Assembly (NCBI GenBank): GCA_963575645.1
Contig: OY754466.1
Location: forward strand, 4,690,001-4,754,000
DNA: 64,000 nucleotides
DNA from: Xanthostigma xanthostigma
Lineage: Eukaryota > Arthropoda > Insecta > Raphidioptera > Raphidiidae
Direction: 5' to 3'
Below are positions 11,073 to 23,049 of the stretch, one piece after another. Made by a program: the position numbers and the translations under genes. The notes beneath the pieces were generated by a model, which was given only the letters and a program-made list of their open reading frames with translations, was not told where the DNA came from and made no database searches. Numbering within the stretch: position 1 is the stretch's first letter; the number at the start of each line of letters is the position of its first letter.

Positions 11073-11682
11073 AAGTGAAAACTTGAATATTAACGTCTTA
11101 CGAATTTTCAATCAAAATGGTTTCTATCATAGATTGCATTTTTATGTACGATATTTCAACGCTAGATGTCCAACGTTGTATAAAAAGTATCTGGCAATTA
11201 CTATCACTTAGAGAGTCTCACCCAGTTCTTACTGACCTGACTCGAGTTTAACATTTTTTACCCATTACAAAAAAAGTGTACAACGCCGCTAAAGAAATTT
11301 TCACTTGGTTTGTGTCATAGATTGCATTTGTATGTACGATATTTCAACGCTAGATGTCTAACGTTGTATAAAAAGTATCTGGCAATTACTATCACTTAGA
11401 GAGTCTCACCCCGTTCTTACTGACCTGACTCGAGTTTAACATTTTTTACCCATTACAAAAAAAGTGTACAACGCCGCTAAAGAAGTTTTCACTTGGTTTG
11501 TGTCATAGATTGCATTTGTATGTACGATATTTCAACGCTAGATGTCTAACGTTGTATAAAAAGTATCTGGCAATTACTATCACTTAGAGAGTCTCACCCC
11601 GTTCTTACTGACCTGACTCGAGTTTAACATTTTTTACCCATTACAAAAAAAGTGTACAACGCCGCTAAAGAAATTTTCACTT
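11073..11682. mobile_element. AAGTGAAAACTT TIR element containing a 188-bp tandem repeat x3
   Basis: The left end is AAGTGAAAACTT and the right end AAATTTTCACTT, in inverse orientation. Inside, three near-identical 188-bp units start at about 11128, 11316 and 11504. The marker CATAGATTGCATTT and the CCGCTAAAGAA(A/G)TTTTCACTT segment recur in each. The relative at 16186-16614 has a single copy of the unit end, so the element has expanded internally. Confidence 0.8.
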
Positions 11683-12429
11683 CAAAAAACTCTAAAGAAA
11701 AGTGTGTGTGTGTGTGTCATACGCTGTGTAAAGTATTCCATCTCATTCTTTCGCACGTTAAATCCTACAGATATATATGTTTGTCTCTTTTGAAGCGGAC
11801 GAGCGTAACGCCACACTTGAAGCGGTGAAGCGTAATGCCTCACCAATTGATTTTACTATTCATAAAATTCAGTACCGGGCCTTATAACTCAAAATCGTTT
11901 TTTAAGGAGTAAACTGCAAAAAACACTCTTTTATGTGGGGCTACATTTATAAAGTATCACTCAAGTTTCGATAAATCTGGTGGAAGATCAGCTGTTAAAC
12001 GTTTGAAACAATATGTTGAAATCTTAGAGGTATCGCGGTCGCATCGTAGTCGCGTATTACTAGTAAAAGCGCGACTTAAATGTTTTACTGTGATCATCGA
12101 ATAATAATAATATTTCACAAAGTCTTTTTTCAAATGAAACACAAATTAATGGTGTCGATGAGACATAAAAAAAAACTAGATGATGGCGCGACAGGCAAGT
12201 AATTTGATGGTTTATTTCTTGGAAATTGTGACATCCTTATTTTGGAACATAAGAAATAATAAATAAAACTTGTTTAAGACCACTGCTAGTGACCATCCAA
12301 GGGACAGAGAACATTTAATGTAACGCGCCATCTACGCATTTTCCTGCCCGGTCTACATCCGGTCCAATGACGAAACGACTGTTCCGCACGCTACGGTTTA
12401 TACTACATACTTTATCTCTCTCTATAAAG
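11683..12429. other. No supported gene; short GT microsatellite
   Basis: A (GT)n run of about 16 bp lies at 11701-11717. The remainder is AT-rich with no recognised coding or element ends. Confidence 0.4.
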
Positions 12430-13285
12430 TAGAACTGTCCAACCTTAGTTCTCCAAGTAGCAAGTGTGATTTTGGTTTCGTCAATTTGTCTACAGATATA
12501 AGGCTTTTACCATCAGGAATTATTAATATTCGTTTCTCCAACTTTTCTGATAAACTTTGCCACCCAGAACAAGATTATTCCAAGTAGGTGTTTATTTTGG
12601 CACGCCGACTTTTCTACTGTTAGAACTATTCAATTTTATTTAAAGTGTTTAATTTAGTTTATTCAACTTTTCTGATAAATTTTATCACCCGGAACTGTCC
12701 AAGGTTATTCCAAATAGGTGTTTATTTTGACACGCCGATTTTTCTACAGTTAGAACTATTCAATTTTATTTAAAGTGTTTAATTTAGTTTCTTCAACTTT
12801 TCTGATAAATTTTATCACCCGGAACTGTCCAAGGTTATTCCAAATAGGTGTTTATTTTGTAACGCCGACTTTTCTACAGTTAGAACTATTCAATTTTATT
12901 TAAAGTGTTTAATTTAGTTTCTCCGACTTTTCTAATAAACTTTACCACCCAGAACTGTCCAAGATTATTCCAAGTAGGTGTTTTTTTTTTGTTTCATCGG
13001 CTTTACTGCAGATATGTTAGTAAGTGCCAGTCAGAACTATTCAACCTTATTTAAAGTGTTTAATTTAGTTTCTCCAACTTTTCTGATAAACTTTATCACC
13101 TGGAACTGTCCAAGCTTATTCCAAGGAGGTGTTTGTTTTGTTTCGCAGGCTTTTCTACAGATATGTTACTTTATACCAGTCAGAACTTTTCAATCTTATT
13201 TAAAATGATTATTCTCCAACTTCTCTGATTAGCTTTATCACCCGGAACTGTCCAAGCTTATTCCAAGTAGCAAGTGTTTATTTCT
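12430..13285. repeat. Tandem repeat of ~125-150 bp, six units
   Basis: The marker CAACTTTTCTGATAAA (or close variants) occurs at about 12539, 12664, 12794, 12924, 13075 and 13217, giving steps of 125, 130, 130, 151 and 142 bp. Units share GTCCAAG(C/G)TTATTCCAA and AACTATTCAATTTTATTTAA. The outer units are more diverged than the central ones. Confidence 0.85.
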
Positions 13286-13651
13286 AAACTATATTTTTCA
13301 AGGTACCTTCCACGAGCAGCGTGAACGGCGATTCAAACAAATTTTATTCACGTATATTTAAGACCTAAATAAAATCTAAGCCGTTTTTGACAGTTTATTT
13401 AACAAATATAATAGATTTTTAGACAAAATGACCGACAAATATATTTTGGCCAGGCCTACCTTAACACGAACCTACAAATGACATAGTAATAGGGAAAACG
13501 TAGTTAAAAAGATGATATTCGTGAAACCTGTGTATGAGAAAACTAGCAGCTATATGGTTATTCAACCCCACCCAGTTAATTTTGTTTATAGAAAACCTAT
13601 TCTCTCCATTTTTTTTTATAATTTACATTAAATTGCAGATATATTAATTAA

Positions 13652-14029
13652 TCAATAAATAAAATTATCGACCAATTTTTCAGACAATATATTAACAAAA
13701 AAATATGATTAATACATTAACGTTTCGATCCGGATTTGGACCTTCTTCAGAACTGATCTAAAAAATATAAAAAATAATTAATATTTAATTTCTAATTCGC
13801 TTTTTATAAAATTTTTTCAAAGTTATTAATTAGTATCAAAATAATAATACTAATAATTTTGAAAGAATTTTATAAAAAGCGAATTAGAAATTAAATATTA
13901 ATTTTTTTTATATTTTTTAGATCAGTTCTGAAGAAGGTTCAAATCCGGATCGACACGTTAATGTATTAATTATATTTTTTGTTACCTAATATATTGTCTG
14001 AAAAATTGGTCGATAATTTTATTTATTGA
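13652..14029. mobile_element. Foldback element, TCAATAAATAAAATTATCG family
   Basis: This is a near-perfect palindrome about 378 bp long with arms of about 185 bp. The outer ends are TCAATAAATAAAATTATCG and its inverse. The centre lies in an AT-rich stretch near 13838. No coding. The right arm and the left arm of the next element are inverted relative to each other and also share AGAGTTCTAATC on the spacer side, so the copies may have arisen by one inverted duplication. Confidence 0.8.
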
Positions 14030-14175
14030 AGAGTTCTAATCAGACGTTAATCAAAGATTTGTATATTAATTAATATTTCATTAATAACTCCTTGTTGACA
14101 GTGTTTCTAGCCTCGTTTGCAGCGGCCTAAAAGAAGTATTATTTTAAATATTTAATTAAAGTCCGATTAGAGTTC

Positions 14176-14864
14176 TTCAATAAATAAAATTATCGCCCAA
14201 TTTTTCAGACAAACATATTAACAATAACGTTTCGATCCGGATTTGGAGCTTCTCCAAAACTGATCTAAAAAATATAAAAATTGATTAATATAATTAGTTT
14301 GTAATTGATATTTGAAAAAATTTCTCTAAAAGTAGTACGAGCACCAAGGCAATTTTAAATAAAAGGCTTGATTTTTTTTATATGAAGTTGGACTAAGTCT
14401 AAACCAATTCTGAAAATTTTAGGGGGTTTGCCCGATTATTTAAATAAATAAATGACTTCAAAAGTAGGCATATTTAACATTGGCTTTATGGTAAAACGGT
14501 AGATGGATGATATGTTTTCATTGATTACTCCAAAACTAGTCGGTGGAAATTAAAAAAAAATCTATTTAAATAAAAGTTAAAACCTTAAAAACTATTGAAA
14601 ACAAAAAAAACCCGTTGTGCCCGACTAATTAAAAAGATATTTAATTAAAAAGATTTTAATTAGTCGGGCAAAACAGTTTTTTTTGTTTTCATTAATTTAA
14701 ATAGTTTTTTTTTAATTTCCACCTACTAGTTTTGGAGAAATCAATGAAAACATATCATCCATCTACCGAAATATAAGAAAAAAATCAAGTCTTTTGTTTA
14801 AAGTTAGCTTGGTGCTCGTACTACCATTTGTCTGAAAAATTGGTCGATAATTTTATTTATTGAA
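14176..14864. mobile_element. Second TCAATAAATAAAATTATCG element with a nested foldback
   Basis: The outer arms (14176-14215 and 14829-14864) are the same TIR family as 13652-14029. The middle (14332-14825) is a different inverted-repeat element whose ends are AGTAGTACGAGCACCAAG and CTTGGTGCTCGTACTACC. Its centre is AT-rich with CCCGACTAATTAAAA and its inverse. This is a clear element-in-element insertion. Confidence 0.75.
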
Positions 14865-15645
14865 GCATTATTTTATTTATGAATAGTAATCTCGCGTAAG
14901 CTTACTTTGCAAATTTTCAAATCTTTATCTGCTATTAATTATTTCGTAGGCGCCGTCGTCGGTAAATACCTTCAACTCCGTGCGAAAGATTCGGATTTAA
15001 AAGCTTTCACAACTTTATTATAAATAACGGTTATCAAGTATCGACTCATAAAAAATAAATATACCTATAGCACGAAACTTCCTAAATATCTTTGTTCATA
15101 AAAGTAATTAATGTACTTTTAACAATACATCAGGTAATAAATAAAAAAATGACTTACGATTTACGCATTAAAAATTGATTCATTCGTTTTTATTGTAATC
15201 GACTATGTAAACAATCATCGCTCGACGAATCGGCCATCAAAAACAAATGACACATGATGTCGAGAACTTATATACAGGATGAATCAAGTCAAAACTCTGC
15301 TAGGTCATTTTAAAGTTAGAAATAAATTTTATACGAACCTGGATTTAGTCTTAACCTAACATTTACGAACAATCTAAATGAGGCATTTTTAATACAGGAG
15401 TGATTAAAAAAAATAAGTAGAAAAACTCTTGGAGGTCTCTCTGAGGCAAGAAAATTAACGAACGTAACGATCACGGCCAACGATTGTCTTTAGCTGAACA
15501 GCTATACAAAATGCACCTCTTCACAAATAGAATCAACTGACCTGAACACAAAAGTATATAATATTGTGAATAAATGCTACGATTTTATGTTAGAAACATA
15601 AAATCTTGATCTCGAAAATCGGAAAGCAACCTCTAAGCTCTGGGG
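14865..15645. other. AT-rich stretch, no gene seen
   Basis: No coding or element boundaries recognised. Confidence 0.35.
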
Positions 15646-16140
15646 ATTTTTTTTTAATTAAAGGGACTCGACTTGTCACTTCTTGGGCTTATTGTGCTAT
15701 CTCCCAATATCTTATACCACTCGATCTAGTATCGTCGTTCCTTGCACTAGCTTGTGCATTCCGTGGACTGGGTGATTGATATAATCTTCTGAACATAAAT
15801 CATCTGTCTTCTACGATACAAAGCCTCGCATTCACGCAGAATTCCGTCTCCTTATTCTTTAGAGCTGTTCTTTCAGGGCACAATGTCCTATCAGGAGGCC
15901 TACCACGAAACGAAGATTGTTCCTACTGAGTTATAGTAGTTCGTCATTCTTGTTTCGGAATGGCCCTTTAATAAAAGTCTTAGCGCTGCTCGGAAATTTG
16001 ATCCATTCTCTTGACTCCCAGAGCAGCTTTTGGGCCAATATATGGAGTCAACGATCCTTTCCTCACCAGCTCATCAGTTGCTTCATTGCCTTCGATTCCA
16101 GAGTATCCCACCAGCACCCACAGTAAAGCTCTAAGGATTA
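15646..16140 (-). mobile_element. Broken LINE tail: RNase H C-terminus and downstream segment
   Basis: On the minus strand, near 16040-16115, the reading GYSGIEGNEATDELVRKGS matches the final conserved motif of LINE-type RNase H domains (H/Y-S-G-I-x-GNE-x-AD-x-LA-R-G-S). Further along, LLIGHCALKEQL matches the 'TGHCPLKKHL' segment that follows RNase H in Jockey/R1-like elements. Several stops and frame changes separate the recognisable pieces, so it is dead. Reverse transcriptase and endonuclease are absent from the window. Confidence 0.7.
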
Positions 16141-16185
16141 TTTAATTTAAAAATAAGACGGGTTGAACTCCGGGAGTGCCGGCAG

Positions 16186-16614
16186 AAGTGAAAACTTGAA
16201 TCTTCTCTGTATCGCTCCAATTTTAGTATATGTACTGCCGAAGCAAGTACGGTAGACGTGCTTTAACAACTCGTATATATACTTAGCGTTACTCAGAAAT
16301 CCACTACTAGTGAGAATCGTTTTTACAAACATTTGATTTTGTCAAAATATATTCATTAAATCAAAAAACTGTTTCTTGCATTTGAAAGACAATTGCTTTC
16401 TCCATTAAAATATGTGATTACATTTTGTATTTATTTTAAAATACCTAAGCAAAAAAAACAAAAAAGTTTTCGTCTTACGAATTTTGTCTTACGCATTTTC
16501 GATCAGGTCTTACGAATTTGGTCTTACGAATTTTCAATCTGAATCTGACGCGAGTTTAACATTTTTTACCCATTACAAAAAAAGTGTACAACGCCGCTAA
16601 AGAAGTTTTCACTT
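16186..16614. mobile_element. AAGTGAAAACTT TIR element, single-unit relative
   Basis: The left end is AAGTGAAAACTTGAAT and the right end AAGAAGTTTTCACTT. The last ~75 bp (16540-16614) is nearly identical to the end of each 188-bp unit at 11128-11682. The interior has a small TCTTACGAATTT repeat at 16470-16540. Confidence 0.65.
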
Positions 16615-17697
16615 CAAAAAAAAACATAACCTATTTGAACCAATAAAAGAGCAGTTGAAATGAATGAATTTGAATTGTTAAAGTTTAATAGCCCGTTTAA
16701 GGGAACAATACAATTAATTTAATGCTCTATATAAACTTAATAAACATTTTAAACGACTTGATAAGATTGTCACATGTTATTAAGTTGGTAGTAAAAGCGT
16801 TAAGATTTATATCTTTCGCCTTGTCCAGATTACGAACAAATAAATAAAAGAATCTTCTATTTATAAACCGTTTGCTACAGAAACTGAAGTGGCCAGTATT
16901 GATTTTAGACAATAGAATTCAATCTACACATCGACCGTTGTAACTCGGCAGGTTTTATTTAGATAGCAGATAGCAGAAGTGGGATGCAGAAGTGGGATGA
17001 ATAAGATGGCTGACCTAGGCTTTCACACACACGATTGTAAATATGTTCTCGATCACGTAAATAATAGATGCCAGCAGGATGCCAGTAGGCATTCAGTTGC
17101 AGAAGCGGGATTCGTTGACAGGTTAGCATAAGCTACAGGAACGATTAAACCGTGAAGTCCTAAAGAAAAATCTGCTACTGAACACTTTTACCATTTTATT
17201 CAACACATGCGCGTTATTCATGTTTTATCATGCCTAAAAACCGAACCCTAAATAGCCATTTACCGACTGGTGACAATTACTTGTCATAACTCAATGAAGA
17301 TTCCTACTAGCTCGGCCATTGTGGAGTAATGAAAATAAACGTAACTATTTTCTGAGTCGTAACGAAATAGTAGGTAACAACAACTCCCTGTTGTTACCCA
17401 TTGAGACTAAAATAGAGAGGCCGAATGTTTTCGACATGGAGTTTATTCATAACCGGCTAACCTCAAACCAAAGCATTGAATCGTGCTGTTTGGTGCTGTT
17501 AGTATCCAACATGGCAAACAGCGTTTTAGATTTTTAAAGAACAGATTAAAAATTACAATTCTTAAAATTGAATTTTAAAATTAATAGTACATTATTATGA
17601 ACAGAAATCAACATTTTTCCTTTGATTTTTACAAAATCTATCAAGAATATGACGTATTATTAGATTTTTTATTGCATTGTGCAAACCCTACCTATTG
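16615..17697. other. No supported gene
   Basis: AT-rich with only short, unrecognised frames. A small duplication of GCAGAAGTGGGATG lies near 16973-16999. Confidence 0.4.
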
Positions 17698-18038
17698 CAG
17701 GGGTAGGCAACCTGTGGCTCGTGGGGCGCATGCGGCTCTGTTGATGTAAAGTTGCGGCTCTCCAGTTCCATACGCAAAAAATAATTATTTTATTATATAA
17801 ACCCTTAAAATCGTACAATCGATCCATGATTGAGCACCATGTCTATCTCTCAACCATTTCCACTCGCGTCTCACACGCACCGCCCTCGTCGCGACGTGTC
17901 GTCCTCGGATATATATTATACTTATATAATCAAATACTATAATACTGAAACGAAAATGTTAAGTGGCTCTTTAAAAACTGAGAAATTTTGTAAATTGTAA
18001 CTTTTGGCTCTTCCATCTCAAAAGGTTGCCGACCCCTG
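17698..18038. mobile_element. hAT MITE (CAGGGGTAGGCAACC ends)
   Basis: The element starts CAGGGGTAGGCAACCTGTGG and ends GGTTGCCGACCCCTG. Interior GTGGCTC/GAGCC motifs lie near both ends, the widely recognised pattern of non-autonomous hAT elements. No coding. Flanking 8-mers do not match, so the target duplication has decayed or the ends are off by a few bases. Confidence 0.75.
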
Positions 18039-18508
18039 TTCTACATAATATATACATTACAAACATACAAGTTAAGTTAATAAAAGAGTGTTGATATTTG
18101 GTACGCGTACTTAGTTTTCCATGTAAACTGACTACTATGCGGGTCATCGGCTTGCCATGAGATTGGTAATTACTGATTGCGTAACGTCAATTGTACGATA
18201 AGGGACAGTTAATGATCTGATGGATTTCTCAAACGGGATGTGAACCGATGCTCTGTTACTGTTAATGTATGACCACCGGTCAGTTCAAAACTGTGCTTCG
18301 ATAATTTATAGCGTTGACAGCAATCATAGACATAATTATATTTATACAGGATAAATTATGAATTAGAGAAGGCAGCTTTCACAGTGTAACGGTTAGTATA
18401 TGCTGAATTTTGGATCAAACCGGTGGTAGATCCAATTGGACCGACGTAAGACATACCTCCTTTTTGAACTTGAGGAATTAAAAAATGCGCAAAATTACCT
18501 TAGTCTTA

Positions 18509-19062
18509 GATCCGGTATTAGAAATATATACTCTCATCTGTTATCTGATGATGAAAAAAGTTATATTATAGATAATTATATACATTGATAAATCGCAAAT
18601 GGGTTGCCTAGCTAAATCGCGTACCGATGCTGTTAAATTAAATAAATTCTAATTGACTTTTTTGGATCAACTTCCCCGATTTGTTAATCATAAAAATCGA
18701 GCCTAAGATGAGAGAATTTGACAAAAGGAATTGGAATATGCCATTGATTGTATACATAAATATAGATCATCCACATAAACATACCTTGTAAATAGCTGTG
18801 TTCTGTGTACTTTGGGCTTATTTGCTTTGTTAACATTTTATTTGTGTCATATTCTTTCATCTTAGGCTCGGTTTTTATGATTAACAAATCGGGGAAGTTG
18901 ATCCAAAAAAGTTAATTAGAATTTACTTAATTTAACAGCATCGGTACGCGATTTAGCTAGGCAACCCATTTGCGATTTATCAATGTAGGTATATAATTAT
19001 TTCATATAACTTTTTTCATCATCAAATAACAGATGAGGGTATATATTTCTAATATCGGATCT
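18509..19062. mobile_element. Foldback element, ~554 bp
   Basis: The arms of about 210 bp are inverted. The left begins AGATCCGGTATTAGAAATAT and the right ends ATTTCTAATATCGGATCT. Both arms include GCATCGGTACGCGATTTAGC or its inverse. The loop near 18740-18850 has no coding. Open frames that run out of the right arm are by-products. Confidence 0.8.
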
Positions 19063-19596
19063 CGCACTATTTGTACTAAAGTAAAAAGTGTAATATATAT
19101 TTTAAAATTTATGAAATTCTGGAGGCTTAATATTTTTCGTTCAAACTATTGCGTAGCAACATTGAACGAGAATAATAAAATTTATTCGCGCCTAAAAAAC
19201 TTTCCAGGTCGGTCGTTCAGTAGCGATATGATAACTGGAAATATAAAAAATACTAAAGTACGCCGAAACGGCAGTTCGTTCGTAAAAAGCCATTTTATTA
19301 GACAGTTTAAATATTCTACATTTGAAAATTGTGATAAATGTACCCTTGTACAGTGTTTCACAAACTTTTGGTTGATGAAACACAGTTTTTTAACAAGTTC
19401 CACTCATCGCAGTTTTGACAGATTGTGTATCATACTTATATAAACGTTCCCTCAAATTTTTACCTTTTGCAATTTTGTGGAAATGTTTAGGGTTAAATCA
19501 TTGTCATTTTACTATGCTCCAGAGCCTAATGTATAGGTATAACTTTTCAATTACAGTGTAAATTCAATTTAACATCACTCGATATAATGGACTAAA
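19063..19596. other. No supported gene; short shared repeat and a pogo-like end
   Basis: A 136-codon frame starting in the foldback arm shows no domain and is not called. About 19419-19535 matches 60229-60330 (GATTGTGTATCATACTT, GGAAATGTTTAGGGT), a short interspersed repeat. Positions 19552-19596 resemble the left end of the Tigger-like element at 39453 (ACAGTGTAAA, ACTCGATATAA). Confidence 0.5.
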
Positions 19597-20266
19597 AGCT
19601 GGCTACGGAGAAAATGGGTGACTCGGTGCAGAGCTGAAAATTTGCAGAATAATAGGAGATAGTACAAGTAGGGAAAAAATTGCCCGAAGGTTAGGCGGAA
19701 GATAAAGAGCTGCCAGAAGGCGATAATGTTGCGAAAAATCAGTGCACTTCTGGCAATTTCTATACTTATTCTGTAATTCAAAACTAGATTATATATTATA
19801 TATATTATATATATTATACATTATATAGTTATAAGGGCATACTGAAAATTCAAACATGATATAATAATTACATTCGACAAATATTTAAAATTATGAATGA
19901 CATTTTGATAGAAATAAAATTAATCGTCATATATTTTCATTAATAAAATTACGTTTAATTTTATTTCTATCAAAATGTCATTAATAATTTTAAATATTTG
20001 TCGAATGTAATAATTATGTCATGTTTGAATTTTCAGTATGCCCTTATAACTATATAATGTATAATATATAATCTAGTTTTGAATTACAGAATAAGTTTAG
20101 AAATTGCCAGAAGTGCACTGATTTTTCGCAACATTAGCGCCTTCTGGCGGCTCTTTATCTTCCGCCTAGCCTTCTGGCAATTTTTTCCCTACTTACTTGT
20201 ACTATCTCCCATTATTCTGCAAATTTTCAGCTTTGCACCGAGTCACCTATTTTCTCCGTAACCAGC
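19597..20266. mobile_element. 670-bp foldback element
   Basis: The two arms of about 330 bp are nearly perfect inverted copies running from AGCTGGCTACGGAGAAAATG to CATTTTCTCCG-type sequence and AACCAGCT at the right. The centre is near 19930. TATA microsatellites lie inside the arms at 19795-19825. Mirror-image open frames in the arms are artefacts of the palindrome. It is flanked by sequence resembling a Tigger-like TIR, so it may sit inside one. Confidence 0.85.
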
Positions 20267-20549
20267 TCTCCGTCTATAACGACACACTCCTTAAAACGTT
20301 TAAATTATTTTAATTATATTTTCGTAATTTTTACCGGTTTTAAATTATAATAGACATAGGGATCATAACTAAAAATGAATTAAGATTATGTTTAATTGAC
20401 GCGAATAATCTAATTCTTTATTTTGTATTAAGCTTTTAATCAGCTTGTAAAAATATAAAAGTTAATTATACTAGAGAAAGTAACTAATGAAAAAAGATTT
20501 TAAAAAATCTGTAATCGAAAAATTGTTGATTTCAGATGACACTTAATGG
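20267..20549. other. AT-rich spacer
   Basis: No feature seen between the foldback and the satellite array. Confidence 0.4.
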
Positions 20550-22165
20550 TCACTTATATAATTAGTGAATTTTTATATTCACTAATTCATATTGTGAGTA
20601 TTCACTATAATTCTGCGCGATATGATTCTAGCATTGACAAATAGTGAATACGCACTTGTAATTAGTGAAAAATTACTGATTCATGTTTACTTATATAATT
20701 AGTGAATGTTTATATTCACTTATATAATTAGTGAATTTTTATATTCACTAATTCATATTGTGAGTAATAACTAATTCTGCGCGATATGATTCTAGCATTG
20801 ACAAATAGTGAATATGCACTTGCAATTAGTGAAAAATTACTGATTCATGTTTACTTATATAATTAGTGAATGTTTATATTCTCTTATATAATTAGTGAAT
20901 TTTTATATTCACTAATTCATATTGTGAGTAATAACTAATTCTGCGCGATATGATTCTAGCATTGACAAATAGTGAATATGCACTCGCAATTAGTGAAAAA
21001 TTACTGATTCATGTTTACTTATATAATTAGTGAATGTTTATATTCTCTTATATAATTAGTGAATTTTTATATTCACTAATTCATATTGTGAGTAATAACT
21101 AATTCTGCGCGATATGATTCTAGCATTGACAAATAGTGAATATGCACTCGCAATTAGTGAAAAATTACTGATTCATGTTTACTTATATAATTAGTGAATG
21201 TTTATATTCTCTTATATAATTAGTGAATTTTTATATTCACTAATTCATATTGTGAGTAATAACTAATTCTGCGCGATATGATTCTAGCATTGACAAATAG
21301 TGAATATGCACTTGCAATTAGTGAAAAATTACTGATTCATGTTTACTTATATAATTAGTGAATGTTTATATTCTCTTATATAATTAGTGAATTTTTATAT
21401 TTACTAATTCATATTGTGAGTAATAACTAATTCTGCGCGATATGATTCTAGCATTGACAAATAGTGAATATGCACTTGCAATTAGTGAAAAATTACTGAT
21501 TCATGTTTACTCATATAATTAGTGAATGTTTATATTCACTTATATAATTAGTGAATTTTTATATTCACTAATTCATATTGTGAGTAATAACTAATTCTCC
21601 GCGATATGATTCTAGCATTGACAAATAGTGAATATGCACTTGCAATTAGTGAAAAATTACTGACTCATGTTTACTCATATAATTAATGAATGTTTATATT
21701 CACTTATATAATTAGTGAATTTTTGTATTCACTAATTCATATTGTGAGTAATAACTAATTCTGCGCGATATGATTCTAGCATTGACAAATAGTGAATATG
21801 CACTTGCAATTAGTGAAAAATTACTGATTCATGTTTACTCATATAATTAGTGAATGTTTATATTCACTTATATAATTAGTGAATTTTTATATTCACTAAT
21901 TCATATTGTGAGTAATAACTAATTCTCCGCGATATGATTCTAGCATTGACAAATAGTGAATATGCACTTGCAATTAGTGAAAAATTACTGATTCATGTTT
22001 ACTCATATAATTAGTGAATGTTTATATTCACTTATATAATTAGTGAATTTTTATATTCACTAATTCATATTGTGAGTAATAACTAATTCTGCGCGATATG
22101 ATTCTAGCATTGACAAATAGTTAATATGCATTTGTAATTAATGAAAAAATAACCGAGTCATGTTT
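20550..22165. repeat. 164-bp satellite array, ten units
   Basis: The marker GATTCTAGCATTGACAAATA recurs at 20624, 20788, 20952, 21116, 21280, 21444, 21608, 21772, 21936 and 22100. Every step is exactly 164 bp. Units contain ATTAGTGAAT and ATTCACTAAT, which can form hairpins within each monomer. Sequence identity is very high, so the array is young. Variant bases are shared in patches (CTCTTA versus CACTTA; CTCCGCG in the 21608 and 21936 units only), suggesting local homogenisation in pairs. The last unit decays after about 22130. Confidence 0.95.
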
Positions 22166-23049
22166 AGAGAGTATAGCTCTGTTTGAATTTTAAAATTTTG
22201 ATAGTTTGAGAGTCACTGGTCCACTTTACATCAGCTTCAGCATATGAATTCAGTTCGAGTATATCATCCGTAATGTGAATCTGAAATACAGTCCATTTTC
22301 ATAAAACTGTTATGTGGAAATCACGCAACAAAAGGTTTAACAGAATGGTTTGCAAGTACATAATATTATAGACTATTCGACCATCCTGAAATGGCAGCTC
22401 GTCGCGAGGTCACTCGTTATACCATCTCATTTTACATATGGGCCATTTATCAATTTGAATTTTTTAAGGTCAATGATTATACTTCCCTCGTTTTAACTAT
22501 TCATATTATACGCAGTGGTTCAGAAAAAAATGTCAGAAATTTTCACATATTAACTGTACAAGCAGTTCCGGATTTCTGCCTAGGCCTACAAGGCCCCGGC
22601 AGCCTGGGAGCTCCGGTGGCGGAATCTTTACATAAGCATAATTAAAAATGATATGTTTTGTACTAGTGCATTTAATTTGATAAATTTCCAAAATAGCTGT
22701 GAGATGGTGGGGGCCCCAATGTCAAGTGTCTCTAAGTCCGGGCCTGTGTACAAGCTACAATTTGTTTAATAACTTTTATCATTCGAACTCCGCACATGAA
22801 TGGTACTAAATATTTTTTCTTGTAATCTCCCGAGTTCAAAAAACTTATTTTTGGAAAAAGTCTGCGCGTTTGTTTGTCTGTGAGGACGATACAAGTCAAA
22901 CAGTCAAACTTAATTTTGGGAGAATGTTTGACATGCAAATATGATGAGTCTTGTTGTTTTTGGGGAAAATCGGCGCATGCGCAAAAGAGATATATGCCAT
23001 AGCGTTGTTCTTTATATAATAATAATATACTTTTCATAACGGTTTCTTA
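22166..23049. other. No supported gene
   Basis: A GC-richer patch at 22555-22625 (CCTAGGCCTACAAGGCCCCG) and GGGGGCCCC at 22709-22717 resemble degenerate interspersed-repeat sequence. A 101-codon minus-strand frame (22732-23037) has no recognisable motif and is not called. Confidence 0.4.

Noticed and set aside
19033-19443. 136-codon plus-strand open frame
   Set aside because: It starts inside a foldback arm, has no recognisable domain and overlaps an interspersed repeat.
20550-22165. CRISPR-like array
   Set aside because: The repeats are contiguous 164-bp monomers without unique spacers, in a eukaryotic context.
22732-23037. 101-codon minus-strand open frame
   Set aside because: No motif, no start context or splice evidence. 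Composition fits chance in AT-rich DNA.
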